Positions 1 through 10,190 of a stretch of 64,000 bases of DNA are shown in pieces. A program made the position numbers and the translations under genes. Within the stretch, counting starts at the first letter, position 1, and each line of letters opens with the position of its first letter. Source of the stretch: Diploptera punctata (Eukaryota > Arthropoda > Insecta > Blattodea > Blaberidae); assembly GCA_030220185.1 (NCBI GenBank), contig JASPKZ010010275.1, forward strand, positions 186,001-250,000. Reading direction: 5' to 3'. Below the pieces are notes generated by a model. That model had not been told where the DNA came from. It saw only the letters and a program-made list of their open reading frames with translations, and made no database searches.

Positions 1-59
1 GATTTTGCTGGTTTATGAAATATATATTTAAATATATAATATAAACGAAAGAATACACA

Positions 60-250
60 GAAATAAATGTAATTGGTTTGAACATGTACAAAGAATGCCA
101 AATAATCGTTTATCAAAACAGCTGCTTCATTATAAACCTCTAGGGCCGAAGAAATGTAGGAAGACCAAAACGTAGTTGGAAAGACAACCTGCGCCTGTAG
201 CAAATAGTGCACCGGGGAGCGGAACGGGCCAAAAGGCCCATACCTTGAAG
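60..250 (+). mobile_element. LINE-D-like reverse transcriptase C-terminal remnant
   Basis: The plus strand from base 62 reads as the tail domain of a non-LTR endonuclease/reverse transcriptase. It has NWFEHVQRMPNNRL, then HYKPLGPKK, before a stop near 175. The order W-H-V-x-R-M, then KPLG-rich, then the stop matches the other LINE-D tails here (9235-9600, 34535-35100). It is 5' truncated and lacks the usual (GAT)n end, so it is a dead fragment. Confidence 0.7.
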
Positions 251-289
251 ATGAGATGATATTTATTTTGTTAAATTTTACAATGATTT

Positions 290-790
290 TATAGCTACTT
301 TTGGAAAGGTTTGAATTGTTTGAAGTTTCCCATAACATTTTTTAGGAATATTATCATATGCTTTAGTTAAATCGACAAAAAAGTAAATGTAAATCTCTGT
401 TAGTAGACCTTTTTTTCTCTCTCTCTCTGTTAGTGGACCTTTTTTCTCTCAATCATTTGCGTTATGCAAAATATATTATCCGTGCATGACCTATCACTTC
501 TAAAACCAGATTGCTCTTACATTTCTTTATCTTGGTAATTTACTTAACTATTTCACTTAGTATACGTCCATAAATTCTACTCAACGTACTTGTTACTGAT
601 ATGCCTCTATACTTTTCACACTTTCTCTTGTCTCCCTTCCTACGTATCGATGGAAATTATGGGTGTGTAAGAGAAGTCACAATGCCTCCTTCTTCTCCAA
701 ATATCGCCTTCTGTCACAGTCCCAAAAATAGCTCTTAATATTTTTCTTTCAAAAGGATCCAGATAATTTTTCCATTACTTTATTAAAATA
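290..790 (-). pseudogene. Rearranged LINE reverse transcriptase fragment with motif A
   Basis: The minus strand shows YRGISVTSTLSRIYGRILSEI followed, through stops and a CT-rich expansion at 409-445, by FVDLTKAYD at 360-385. That is the F-x-D-x-x-K-A-Y-D form of reverse transcriptase motif A, which carries a catalytic aspartate. Bases 690-780 instead give FERKILRAIFG, a motif from the far C-terminal side of a LINE protein. The order is therefore rearranged relative to an intact element, and the copy is broken. Confidence 0.7.
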
Positions 791-821
791 TTTAACGAAT
801 TAAAGCAATGAATAATTTAGA

Positions 822-1040
822 ATAGAATAGAATAGATTTATTTAGACTGATGAGTTAGGCCTTCTCTTCCACTCACCAGGACAAACATATGTTACATATA
901 AATACAAAAAAAAATCAATAATAGTCAAACTAAACAATTAATTATCCGTCAAATTGAATAATAATGAAAATAATGTCTAATATAGAATAAAATTAAATAC
1001 AATTAAAATTATAATTTAGGATACGTTGCCAATTTAAGGT
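822..1040 (-). mobile_element. LINE-F 3' UTR fragment
   Basis: A (GAATA)n tail is followed by the antisense of the LINE-F 3' terminus: agttaggccttctcttccac, then caccaggacaaacatatgtt. The same block ends the LINE-F copies at 2471-2700, 31190-31985, 33361-34445 and 59955-60480. Only the untranslated tail is left. Confidence 0.7.
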
Positions 1041-1494
1041 CTAATTACATAATTAAGTGTTGAATGGCGCACAATGAGACGAAACAAACATGGAGGTCCC
1101 TAAATCAATTTTTTTAATTTCTGTTTTCAGATAAACCTTCACTTCTAACAGTCGAATTTCACTGATTACTGAGAATCCATCTGAATAATACCTTAGTCGC
1201 CTACCCTCACTGAGGTCATGTGCTAACCACATGTCATTCGTTGACATATGCAGGTAAAAATAAGTGTAATTAAATTAGCATGGTTAAGAAACTTCCACCA
1301 TGAAGACCCGCGTCCGCACGCGGATAGGCAACGAAGTACATACATACATACAATAGGTATTAACTTACAGTTATGGATAGTTTGTTTTCATTGCAGTCCG
1401 ATACATTTAAACAAGCTGACATACGAATTTTTATTCAATTTAAGGAATAAATATAGTTATTGTCTTGAACATCAATATTGAAACATAAATTCAA

Positions 1495-1835
1495 CTTGCT
1501 GGGATAGCTTCGTCTACAAGATCGTAGAACCATCCTTTCCCTATGCTTTCTCTATAACATATACACACATCATTACCTTATTATTTATCACACCGCTTCA
1601 CTAGACTCTCTGATACACATAAATTAGATACCCGATCCCATCAGCACAGTGTTCTTTATATCCCTCCTCATCACACTACCTATTATTCGAAATCTTTTAG
1701 TTTCTTTTGCTAGAACATGGAATTCTCTTCCACCCTATGTCAGTGACTGCCAAACTTTACCATATATAAAAAACAAACTGATAATAAAATTATTAACAGA
1801 AACATCTCACTGAAATTTCTTTTACAATCAATAAT
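1495..1835 (+). mobile_element. LINE-F reverse transcriptase C-terminal domain
   Basis: Plus-strand frames read L-R-x-D-R-R-T, then a RSHQHSVLYIP-like stretch, then WNSLPPYVSDCQTL. This is the conserved C-terminal domain of CR1/Jockey-like LINE polymerases, and a better copy lies at 31190-31985. Small indels break the frame. No partner and no intact 5' part is present. Confidence 0.65.
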
Positions 1836-1939
1836 AATTTTTCTTTTTTTCAATAAAAATTGTATTAAGATTTACCAATATTTTTACCTAATGTCTCATA
1901 TATTGGCAAAACATTGGTGGAATCTGTTGCAATGTATGG

Positions 1940-2320
1940 AAAATCAATAAGTACTACAAGAATAGACTAATAGCTCTAGAAATGGATTATTTACACATAG
2001 GTGCCAGAGAGTCAAAATTAGAACATGTCACAAAAAAGGAAATTAGAAACATAATGGAAGCAGAAGAAAGAATAATTGAGAATTGAGGAGAAGAAATTAA
2101 AGTGGTTAGCACATGTTTTAAGAATGGGAGATGAGCGATGGCCAAAGCAACAATATCAATGGCATCCGACCAGAAAGAAGAAAAGAGGGAGACCAAAGTT
2201 AACATGGAAGGAAAACATGAAGACAGTAATGCAATCAAGAGGGCTAAGCATTGAAGATGCCCAGGATCGTAGGCTTTGGAGGTTTGGCACGGAAAGACGG
2301 CAGCAGCTGTAAAAACCCGA

Positions 2321-2322
<2 letters not shown>
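1940..2322 (+). mobile_element. LINE-I tail, ending in a (TA)n tract
   Basis: The frame at 1982-2085 reads MDYLHIGARESKLEHVTKKE. After a frame change, 2098-2311 reads LKWLAHVLRMGDERWPKQQY, then KKRGRPKLTWKENMKTVMQ and RGLSIEDAQDRRLW. This is the H-V-x-R-M plus GRPKLTW endonuclease/RT tail. The element ends at cgaagata, where a (TA)n run starts. A second copy at 57046-57245 ends at the same point in (TATC)n, so the microsatellite is probably seeded by the element's own tail. Confidence 0.75.

Positions 2323-2369
<47 letters not shown>
2323..2369. repeat. (TA)n microsatellite
   Basis: About 23 uninterrupted TA units directly follow the LINE-I 3' end. Confidence 0.95.
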
Positions 2370-2372
<3 letters not shown>

Positions 2373-2395
2373 GATTGATTAATTACAGTTTATTA

Positions 2396-2470
2396 CTTTC
2401 TTCTTCTTCTTCCTTCCAAGTATTAGACCAAGGCCTGTTACGATCCTATAGCAAATTTTCCCTGCGGCGT
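2396..2470 (-). mobile_element. Short LINE-E 3' end
   Basis: Antisense of the LINE-E terminus, with ttcttcttcttccttccaag followed by the block that encodes a D-R-N-R-P-W-P-N-T-W peptide. It is about 75 bp, severely 5' truncated, and abuts a LINE-F tail at 2471. Confidence 0.7.
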
Positions 2471-2700
2471 TTTATTACTTTCTTTGTTTCTTTTACAGCA
2501 GATTCGAGCTGTTATTCTTTTGTGTATATTTCTTTCATTAGTTTTAATTTTAATTGCATTTAATTTTATTGTATTGTTAAAGAGTATTTTTATTATTGTT
2601 TAGTATGTAATAATATTGTATTTTTTTTTATTTAAATGTAACATATGTTTATCCTGGTGTATAGAATGAAGGCCACCAGGCTAAATAAATAAAGAAATAA
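2471..2700 (+). mobile_element. LINE-F 3' UTR
   Basis: Sense-strand LINE-F tail. A block including gcagattcgagctgttattc is also found, antisense, at 34330-34445. It is followed by the terminus gtaacatatgtttatcctgg and ccaggctaaataaataaag. The reading frame is absent. Confidence 0.65.
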
Positions 2701-3095
2701 AATAATTTTAAAAAATTGCGTAGTTTACGCAGTTCTTGAATGACAGACTCTTTTTTCTTATTTTAGAGAAAAAAACATAGAAATTTGAAATGTCACCTTG
2801 GACTACAACAGTCTGAACATGGGAAACAGAGTGTGTTCCAGTCTCAAACAACGGAAAATGAAAGCGTGCGGTAGCCGTTATCTCCGCAGTTATAAGAATT
2901 GGTTTGGTTTCCTAATTTGGACACTTCCAACTCGAATTTCCAATTTTGGCGAAATCGTTTATGTCCATTCCTGAAAGAAGTGGAGCTGAGAAATGTGGTT
3001 TGTCGTCTCGCAACATCGACACAGTTCATTTTCAATTTTACCAACATAACACACTGCACAACCAACAGAGCTCTAAATGCAAACTGTTTTAACTA
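2701..3095. other. Unassigned stretch
   Basis: AT-rich flank, then moderately GC sequence with short overlapping frames on both strands (65-73 codons). I recognise no motif, repeat match or splice structure in it. Confidence 0.4.
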
Positions 3096-3605
3096 GGGGC
3101 ACCTCACAAGGGAACTGCATGCCCAAACCTATCTTGAAATTTCTCCCAGAGGAGTGTTGTAAAGTACCAGGCCGTGTCAAAAAAAAACTGCCTTTTTTGA
3201 CTGCCCATCCATAGTAATTCTGCCCGAAGGTAGGTCCTTCACTGCAATCATAGCATTTTCATGCTATTCTTGCAGCTTTACTAAGAAATTGTAGGTGTGG
3301 TAGCTTCCCGTTGCTTTCCACACCGGTGAAGGATGATTATGATGATAATGATAAGGATGATGATGATGATGGCCATATGATTTCGGGGACCTTTCGGCCT
3401 TAAAGTTTTCCTGGCATTTGTCTTACAGGTGAGGAAAAACCCTGATAAAAACCTCACCCAGAAAAACTGCCCCGACCGGGGATCGAACCCGGGCCCGTTG
3501 CGTGACAAGGCAGCACGCTACCTCGAGACCACAGTGGAAGGCATTAAAATACTGGGTTAAAAATCTCATTTAAAATAGTGGGAAGTTATACAACTCCTCA
3601 CTTGA
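3096..3605. repeat. Dispersed repeat R6, interrupted by a SINE1
   Basis: The outer parts (3096-3195 and 3531-3605) contain ctcacaagggaactgc, gtaccaggccgtgtc and a region ending in gatggattgg. The same blocks occur at 41590-41692 and 43931-44055, so this is a dispersed element of unknown class. The uninterrupted copy at 43931 shows that the SINE1 at 3196-3530 is a later insertion. Confidence 0.55.
3196..3530 (-). mobile_element. SINE1, near full length
   Basis: Read on the minus strand from 3530, a tRNA-like head (ctcgaggtagcgtgctgcc as A box region, ggttcgatccc as B box) leads into cagtttttctgggtgagg. The body follows with cctcacctgtaagacaaatg, then (ATC)n, then the T1 tail ccttcaccggtgtggaaagc and the terminus gggcagaattactatgg. 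SINEs are transcribed by RNA polymerase III and mobilised by LINE enzymes. The same family is at 33985-34280, 38527-38737 and 51699-52015. Confidence 0.85.
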
Positions 3606-3860
3606 TGGATTGGTAAAGTAAAGTAAAGTAAAGTGATCCCACTACAGGCCTCAAGAGGTCCTTGGGGTAGTAGGAAGTTAAAGCTTCCACTTTTTCTGGA
3701 CAATCGGCACTTGATGTCAGCCGGGTTGTCAGCGCTGCGTGACGGCCGTCTTTACCCCCAGAACAAGCGTCTGGTGCTCATTTCCGTTAGAGGCTGAGTC
3801 GACCCCAGGACCATAGTGCCGCCAGAAGGTTTGGGTCAGTTTAAAAATCCTGCCGCTTAA
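3606..3860 (-). mobile_element. SINE2, head missing
   Basis: The (AAAGT)n tail at 3606 and the body (gacaatcggcacttgatgtc, gtcagcgctgcgtgacggcc, ttccgttagaggctgag) match SINE2. Sequence stops at aaaatcctg, before the tRNA-like head, so the copy is 5' truncated. Confidence 0.8.
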
Positions 3861-4199
3861 AGTAAAAACATAAATGTTTGATCGTTTACGCGTTGGCGAG
3901 CCGTTTGCGTCTATATCAAGCTGCTTCAATGAATCAACTGTACGATTGATCAAGAGATCCGGAGACAAAATAAGGAATTCTATCGCTGAATTCACAGCTG
4001 AATATCAATCTTGAGTTGAAAGACTTTTTAAAGCGGCAAACACGAACACAAATAACTAAGTTCTTTAAGCCCTTGCCTAAGCCTGACAGTAATAATAATA
4101 GAAATTGTTCAAAATCTCTCATTAATTGATTACTTTATTTTGCAACCTTGGAACGTATCCCCTATATAGGGCCTACCCATACAAATTACAATGAGCAAC
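3861..4199. other. Unassigned stretch
   Basis: Mixed sequence with short frames only. No repeat or gene signal recognised. Confidence 0.35.
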
Positions 4200-4740
4200 A
4201 AAAAAAAAATATTTTGTTTTGTCTCAGAAGAAAAATATGTGATTCTGATAGTATTTTTTGTCCTGAATTCAAATATGATATCGGTTTTTCTCCATCACGC
4301 AAGGTTTCCGAGAGACAGGAATTTATAATATCAAACACTTTAATATTTTCTACATTCGTAACTACACAGTATTCGAACATTCGGACTCACCTAGAAAGTA
4401 AGAAATGACGATTTTCTGCTATATTTCGCCTGTGGAGCATCCCTCTTGATGGTCCACACAATAATCGGCCAGCATATTAGGATTCCATTTGCCTTGATAT
4501 CTCTTTTCCATAGCTGAAATCTCCTGAGTTAGCTCATTTGGTTTTATTTTACAACGGACAAACGGACGAAAAAACGTTTATTAAAAAAATATTATTTAAA
4601 TGCATTAATTGAAATTGAAATAAAAAACTGTAGGTGATGGAGAAATTCCAAATACGTATTTGAAAACACGAAAAAAATTGCATTAAGTACAACTTTTGGT
4701 GCTCATGAGACAAAAATCATGTTGACCAACGTTACCATTC
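4200..4740 (-). repeat. Dispersed repeat R9 with a coding remnant (copy 1)
   Basis: This block is the inverse complement of 27536-28340. On the minus strand, about 4410-4560 encodes NELTQEISAMEKRYQGKWNP then NMLADYC, with a frame slip after the cysteine; copy 2 keeps WTIKRDAPQAKYSRK in frame. The peptide looks like a real protein C-terminus, but I do not recognise the family. Two diverged copies argue for an old mobile element or retrocopy. Confidence 0.55.
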
Positions 4741-5128
4741 CATATTCGGAGTTTCTATATTCGCGACATATTTGCGGAACATATCTCCCGCGAATAAGGA
4801 GCTTTTACTGTACTGAATTACGTTTGAAATGTAAATGATTTAACAACTGAGCAAGCGTCTCAGCCACGTGATGACAACGTAAGCACATGTTTGTGATAAT
4901 GTAATGATTTAGAATATTGGAGACGTCAGTTATTACCGGAAAAATTTCTAAATTCAAATCGGGAAAGATTGGCATGCTACGAGTTATTGGTAAATCCAGA
5001 AAATTGGATAAACCTCGGTAAATTACTGGACAAAACGCGAAAAATAAGGACAACACTCATTCATGAATAAATATATGTTATCAAAATGCAATACCATTAA
5101 TTATTAACAATTATATAGTATAAATTAA
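4741..5128. other. Unassigned AT-rich stretch
   Basis: No motif recognised. A frame of 83 codons on the minus strand (4805-5056) has no visible domain and is not supported. Confidence 0.35.
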
Positions 5129-5375
5129 TTAGTGTATAATGCTATTGTGTTATTATTTAATTGTAATATTAATGTGTTTTCTTTATGTAATTGTAACGTT
5201 AATGTTTTTTTAGTGTATAATGCTATTGTGTTATTACTTAATTGTAATATTATTGTGTTTTCTTTATGTAATTGTAATGTTAATGTTTTTAGTGTATAAT
5301 GCTATTGTGTTATTATTTAATTGTAATATTATTATTGTGTTTTCTTTATGTAATTGTAATGTTATTGCTGTTTTT
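5129..5375. repeat. AT-rich tandem repeat, three units of about 76-84 bp
   Basis: The block tagtgtataatgctattgtg starts at about 5129, 5213 and 5289. Each is followed by ttatttaattgtaatatt and ttctttatgtaattgtaa. Unit lengths differ by small indels. Confidence 0.8.
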
Positions 5376-5399
5376 GTTGTTTATTTTTCTTTACACTAG

Positions 5400-5540
5400 T
5401 ACCAATTATTACTTTATTGTAACGGATTGTCAACAGCACGTACGGCTTACTGCCCGTGCGACCCATATTTGTAAATAATATTGTAAATATCTTACTTTTT
5501 GTCTAATAAAGTCCTACTACTACTACTACTACTACTAAAA
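5400..5540 (+). mobile_element. Probable LINE 3' UTR with polyadenylation signal and (TAC)n tail
   Basis: The stretch ends in gtctaataaagtcctactac: AATAAA at 5505-5510 is followed by about seven TAC units. A terminal AATAAA next to a trinucleotide tail is typical of the non-LTR 3' ends in this window. The family is not identified and no coding part precedes it. Confidence 0.5.
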
Positions 5541-5781
5541 ATGCATCATAAGATAATTTTAGCTAAAACAAAAAGAAATGCTTCATCAGTCAATGCTACA
5601 CAACAGATTCAATCTATTTATACTGTCTTGAATAAAGAGTGTAAGATCATGTGAGAAGTTGTGTTATATATAAACACAGCCCACTTCCACTCCTGCAACA
5701 CTTTTTGTTTAAAGGAGCAACACAGATGGGCTTATAGTTCGCAGATATTAAAGGTACAATTTTGAAAAAAAACAGAAATTG

Positions 5782-5853
5782 CATAAATCATCATAGTCAA
5801 ATCACGAATTTAGGTTATTTATTGACCTGTTTCGGCCTTAATAGAAATAGCAT
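5782..5853 (-). mobile_element. Very short LINE-C 3' end
   Basis: Antisense LINE-C terminus (cacgaatttaggttatttat, cctgtttcggcc) next to a short (ATC)n. It lies tail-to-head against the larger LINE-C copy that follows, so two insertions share this spot. Confidence 0.7.
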
Positions 5854-6460
5854 CCATCATCATCATCATAGTACATTCACGAATTTAGGCCATTTGTTGA
5901 CCTGTTTCGGCCTCAAGAGAAACACAATCCAAAAGTCTTTTGAGTGGACGTCCTGGTCTTCTTCTTCCTGCAGGTTGATATCTTAACATTTGGGTATTCT
6001 GTGATCTTCCATTCGATGAACATGTTGTATCCATCTTGACTTATAATCAGAAATTTTGTTTTCTAAAGATTCCATGTGTAATTCTTCTAAGATGTCTTCA
6101 TTTTTTTTGTGATCTAGTAGTGTGTATCCTGCAGTCCTCCGAAGATATCTCATTTCAGCAGATCTAAGTCTCTGTATATCCTTCTGTTTCAACGTCCATA
6201 CTTCGCTACCATACAAAAGAGTTGGAAGAGCCAGTGTTTTATATACTTTTAATCTTGAATGCTTTTGTACTAACTGTGGCTTGAAAATAGGATTTATGAA
6301 CCCTAAAATTCTTAAAAATTTAGATATTTTTGCATTTACATCCTTTTCTTCTTCATATGAGATATTGCATCCTAGATATGTAAAATTATTCACCTGCTCC
6401 AAAATTTTATTGTCCAGTACAATTTTACTTCTGACAGGATCTACACCTTGAAATAGCATC
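5854..6460 (-). mobile_element. LINE-C reverse transcriptase C-terminal half
   Basis: On the minus strand a frame of about 165 codons runs KIVLDNKILEQVNNFTYLGC, KTLALPTLLYGSEVWTLKQK, MRYLRRTAGYTLLDHKKNED and SRWIQHVHRMEDHRIPK. This is the thumb and tail region of a non-LTR reverse transcriptase: F-x-Y-L-G, then LYGSE-x-W, then H-V-x-R-M. The tail continues through cctgtttcggcc to (ATC)n at 5858-5870. The polymerase core and endonuclease are missing (5' truncated). Frameshifts near the 3' end separate the last GRPLKR-like peptide. The family is also at 61206-62380. Confidence 0.8.
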
Positions 6461-6590
6461 CATACGTCGTTAAACGGACGTCCTGCTCTATCACGCGATC
6501 CTCCATTCGATGAATATGTGATATGATACACACTACTAGACTGCGATGGGCAGGACATGTTGCAAGTATGGGGAATTGTGAGCATAAATA
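6461..6590. mobile_element. Mosaic of LINE-C and LINE-A scraps
   Basis: 6470-6530 repeats a piece of the LINE-C tail (ggacgtcctg, ccattcgatgaatatg). 6533-6580 is sense LINE-A (gactgcgatgggcaggacat). Both pieces are too short to place further. Confidence 0.5.
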
Positions 6591-6674
6591 TATCCGAAAT
6601 TAATCTTATATCAAGGGCAACAAAACCACTGTTGACCGGTGTTATTATACATTTGTCTTACATGTGCGTATAAC

Positions 6675-6995
6675 TACATAACAGTGAACTACATGGTCCT
6701 TATAAGAAGCCAGATATAATATGAACATTTAAGTCTCGTAGACTGCAGTGGACAGGACATGTGGCACGAATGGGGAATGAAAGACTTGCATGGAAGCTTC
6801 TTGTAGGAAAACCAGATGGAAAACGCCCAGTTGGTAGACCAAGAATGAGATGGGAGAATACCATTAACTATGATTTGAGGGAAGCCGATTATACAGGCAA
6901 TGATTGCAAAACATTAGCAGAGGGATGTATGGAGAGCTTATGTCCGCGCGGCCATGAACCTACGGATTCGATAGTGCCAGTGAGTTACATTACAG
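6675..6995 (+). mobile_element. LINE-A 3' fragment
   Basis: Sense LINE-A tail. The frame at 6761-6930 gives MARMGNERLAWKLLVGKPDG and KRPVGRPRMRWENTINYDLR. It ends in atagtgccagtgagttac, the LINE-A 3' terminus. An indel near 6920 breaks the last peptide. Confidence 0.8.
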
Positions 6996-7084
6996 GGACT
7001 GTAGTCAACGCAATTTCTATTTAAAAATTGTACTAAATACACGTGAAAAGGTTATTCTTTCAATTATTTGGATACGTGTCGTAC

Positions 7085-7350
7085 CTCAAGGAAGGAGAAA
7101 ATATACGAATATTTGAGAATAAATATTTCGGCCAAGAACAGACGAATTGAGAAGATAACATAGCAGTGAGCTACACAATCCTTATGGGAAACCAGACATA
7201 ATAAGAAATGGTTAAGTATCGTAGACTACAATGGACAGGACATATGGCCCGGATGGCGAATGAGGGACATAGAAGTTCCTTGTGCGTAAACCAGAGAGAA
7301 AACGCCCAGTTGGTGGATCAAGAATGAGATAGGAGAATAATATTAACTAC
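7085..7350 (+). mobile_element. Degenerate LINE-A fragment
   Basis: Sense LINE-A with many substitutions and stops (gaatatttgagaataaatat, gtagactacaatggacagga, ggagaataatattaactacg). It stops at the N-Y-D-L position and runs directly into a better LINE-A copy at 7351. It is clearly older than its neighbour. Confidence 0.7.
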
Positions 7351-7955
7351 GATTTGAATGAGATGCACAAAGAAATTAAACATAGGCTCAATTCTGGAAA
7401 TGCGTGCTATTATGCATTGCAGAGACTCTTGATGTCCCAACTCCTTTCAAAAAACGTTAAACTGAAAATATATAAAACTATTATTCTACCAGTTATATTA
7501 TGTGGATGCGAAACATGGACACTTACTTTAAGGGAGGAAAGGAGATTACAAGTATTTGAGAATAAAGTACTTAGGAAAATTTTTGGACCAAAGAGAGATG
7601 AACAGACAGATGAATGGAGAAGACAACATAACAATGAACTACATGGTCTTTATAAGAAGCCAGATATAATAAGAACAGTTAAGTCTCGTAGACTGCGATG
7701 GGCAGGACATGTTGCGCGTATGGGGAATGAAAGACTTGCATGGAAACTTCTTGTAGGAAAGCCAGAAGGAAAACGCCCACTCGCTAGACCAAGAATGAGG
7801 TGTCAGAATAAGATTAACTATGATTTGAGGGAAGTAGATTATACAGGGAATGATTGGAAAGCATTAGCTCAGGATAGGGATGTATGGAGAGCTTATGTCC
7901 GCGCGGCCATGAACCTACGGGCTCGATACTGCCGGTGAGTTAGTTAGTTATTATT
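7351..7955 (+). mobile_element. LINE-A reverse transcriptase C-terminal region, best copy in this part
   Basis: An uninterrupted frame of 194 codons (7354-7938) encodes MHKEIKHRLNSGNACYYALQ, KIYKTIILPVILCGCETWTL, VFENKVLRKIFGPKRDEQ, SRRLRWAGHVARMGNERLAW and NYDLREVDYTGNDWKALAQD. This is the thumb and tail of a non-LTR reverse transcriptase. The polymerase palm (YADD) and endonuclease are absent, so the copy is 5' truncated. It ends with gccggtgag and (TTAG)n. The intact frame suggests a fairly young insertion. Confidence 0.85.
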
Positions 7956-8242
7956 AAAAATGGTGTGATGTGACATAATTTTAAGGTAAGTGAGGTGGAT
8001 TGATTAACTAGTTTGTCGCGTGCATTTAAATACCTGTTGCGGGTACCTGACCTCGAATAATTACATAGCTTCAGTCTTCAACGTGTTTAACACGTCTGGG
8101 CGATTAATTACCTGTTTATTTCTAAATTGTTCGCTACTGGAAACACTCCATTAAAATAATCCAAACAATAATAGGCCCTATATGGTGCTGAGATCACACA
8201 TTCATTCATAATGTTCTGCTCAAGAACAGGTCTTTCACTGCA
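7956..8242. other. Unassigned stretch
   Basis: No recognised gene, repeat match or motif. Confidence 0.35.
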
Positions 8243-8640
8243 AACTTAGCATTACGCAATTTTAATGTTGCCATCACAAAACTTGAAATTAAAATAAACA
8301 TGAGAAATTATGCAATTTAATTTTTGTCACCACAAAACTTAAAATTACGTTTTTCATTGTTGTCAACACAAAACTTAAATTACGCAATATCATTGTTGAC
8401 AACACAAAACTTAGAATTACGTAATCTCATTGTTGTCATAAAAACACTTAAAATTAAAATAAATATGAGAAATTGCGTAGTATTGGACGCCCATGGGAAG
8501 ATTCATTAAATTCCGTTTGATGTGAAAACAGGTAAAAAGGCCTCAATTTCATGAAGTAGAAAAAAAATTACGTTCAATTTCATAGGTGTCACCATAAAAC
8601 TTAAAATTACGCAATTTCATTGTCGTCGCCATAATACAAG
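8243..8640. repeat. Irregular minisatellite, about 41-50 bp units
   Basis: The motif accacaaaacttaaaattac followed by gcaatttcattgttgtc recurs about seven times with indels. Two units carry the insert aaataaacatgagaaatt. The frame across it (8324-8509) is only the repeat being read through. Confidence 0.75.
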
Positions 8641-8669
8641 TTCAATAGTTTAGGCCTTTTATTTATAAC

Positions 8670-8973
8670 GGGGCACGCCGTAGCGTAGTGGTTAAGACAC
8701 TGAGCTACAAGCCGGAGGGTCGAGGGTTCAAGTCCCGTTGGGGTCAGGATTTTTAAACTGACCCAAACCTTCTGGCGGAACTGTGGCCCTGGGGTCGACT
8801 CAGCCTCTAACGGAAATGAGTACCAGAGGCTTGCTCAGGGGGTAAAGGCGGCCGTCACGCAGGGCTGACAACCCGGCTGACATAAAGTGCCGATTGTCTA
8901 GAAAATGTGGGAGCCTTAACCTCCTACTACCCCAAGGGCCTCCGGGCCTGTTGTGGGATCACTTTACTTTACT
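8670..8973 (+). mobile_element. SINE2, full length with TSD
   Basis: The tRNA-like head gccgtagcgtagtggttaag plus B box gggttcaagtcccg is followed by the body ggggtcgactcagcctctaa. It ends in tgggatcactttactttact. The 13-bp TSD ttttatttataac lies at 8657-8669 and 8974-8986, so both ends are intact. It serves as the reference SINE2 for this window. Confidence 0.9.
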
Positions 8974-9234
8974 TTTTATTTATAACAATTTCTTATTGGT
9001 AGTGTTGACCCTAGACAGGGTGTATAATAAAAAGTATGTTCATGGAATTCACGTGAAGACTGCTGAATCTTGTTTGCCAAAAATAGTTTGCGGAATACGT
9101 CGGTAATGTGTATGTTATGATATTGTAAAGATGTTAGAATTTCACACAGGAACTAGGGATTGTTTGGCATTCAAGCAAGGTCAGTCAACTGGCAGACATT
9201 CTCAGATGCAGACAGATACAAATTTGGGATGTGC

Positions 9235-9600
9235 GTGTTTTGTTCAATTCATATTGATATGTACCGCACCCATATTCTGCAACAGGCTCATTTGAATATG
9301 TTTATGAGGTTTCTGAGGAGTGTGGCTGGCTGCACAATAACAGATCGAAAACAAAATGAAAATATACGAAGTGAACTAAATATATTCAAACTATTGGATA
9401 GAATTACACAATACAGAGATGAATGGATGGACCACAATAGAATGGATAAAAATAGAATTCCGAAACAGGTTCTTCATTACAAACCACTAGGACGAAGAAA
9501 TGTAGAAAGACCCAGTAAAAGATGGACAGAGCAATTATAGCATGAAATCGGTACAGACCTTAAGGTCTAATCCATGATGATGATGATGATGATGATAAAT
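9235..9600 (+). mobile_element. LINE-D tail with (GAT)n
   Basis: The plus strand encodes MRFLRSVAGCTITDRKQNEN, ELNIFKLLDRITQYRDEW and VLHYKPLGRRNVERPSKRW. It then has a stop at about 9538, a short UTR (ccttaaggtctaatccatga) and (GAT)n at 9573-9597. It is 5' truncated. The H-x-x-R-M motif has lost its valine. Confidence 0.8.
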
Positions 9601-9611
9601 GTTTTTATATA

Positions 9612-10130
9612 TTCTTCTTCTTCTTCCTTCCAAGTATTAGGCCAAGGCCTGTTACGATCATATAGAAAATTTTCCCTCCAGCGTTTCATAGGACGGCCCA
9701 GTGATTTTCGTCCTCTTGGTATATAATTATAAACAGCTTTAGGGATCCGATTTGAACTCATTCTTTCAAGATGGTGTTTCCAATTTAGTTGGTACTGTTT
9801 AATATATTCCAAAATTGGCGTAGTCTTCAATTCTTTTAAGATATCGGTGTTCCTTTTCCGATCCCATCTGGTGTAACCCGCTGTTCTGCGCATGAATCTC
9901 ATTTCTGCTTTCATGTTGTCTTTTTAGTGTCCATGCTTCACTATCATAGGTCAACACTGGTCAAGCCAAAGTGTTATATAAACGTAATCTGGTGTTTTTT
10001 TGTACAAGGGATGGTTTCATAACTTGATTAATAATTCCTAAACTTTTATTATAACTAGTAACTTTTTCAGGGATATCCTTTTTCAGGGATATCCTTTTCA
10101 TCCCAGATAGAGATATAATGTCCAAGATAT
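9612..10130 (-). mobile_element. LINE-E tail with (GAA)n
   Basis: On the minus strand the frame near 9630-9914 gives MRFMRRTAGYTRWDRKRNTD, YQLNWKHHLERMSSNRIPKA and RGRKSLGRPMKRWRENF, ending in a poly-E run encoded by the (GAA)n tail. Upstream (9915-10130) the thumb region continues with stops. A 19-bp tandem duplication (tttttcagggatatccttt) lies at 10062-10100. A second copy with a clean TSD is at 33448-33891. Confidence 0.8.
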
Positions 10131-10132
10131 TT

Positions 10133-10135
<3 letters not shown>

Positions 10136-10187
<52 letters not shown>
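10136..10187. repeat. (TA)n microsatellite
   Basis: About 26 TA units at the broken 5' edge of LINE-E. Confidence 0.95.

Positions 10188-10190
<3 letters not shown>

Noticed and set aside
5100..5375. Origin-like AT-rich repeats
   Set aside because: A three-unit AT-rich tandem repeat next to a LINE-type 3' UTR needs no origin function, and nothing else supports it.
8670..8740. Calling the SINE heads true tRNA genes
   Set aside because: The heads lack pairing acceptor stems and run into long conserved bodies with TSDs, so they are SINE promoters, not tRNAs.
9573..9597. Poly-D or poly-M tracts as protein features
   Set aside because: They are (GAT)n or (CAT)n LINE tails read in frame past the true stop or end.
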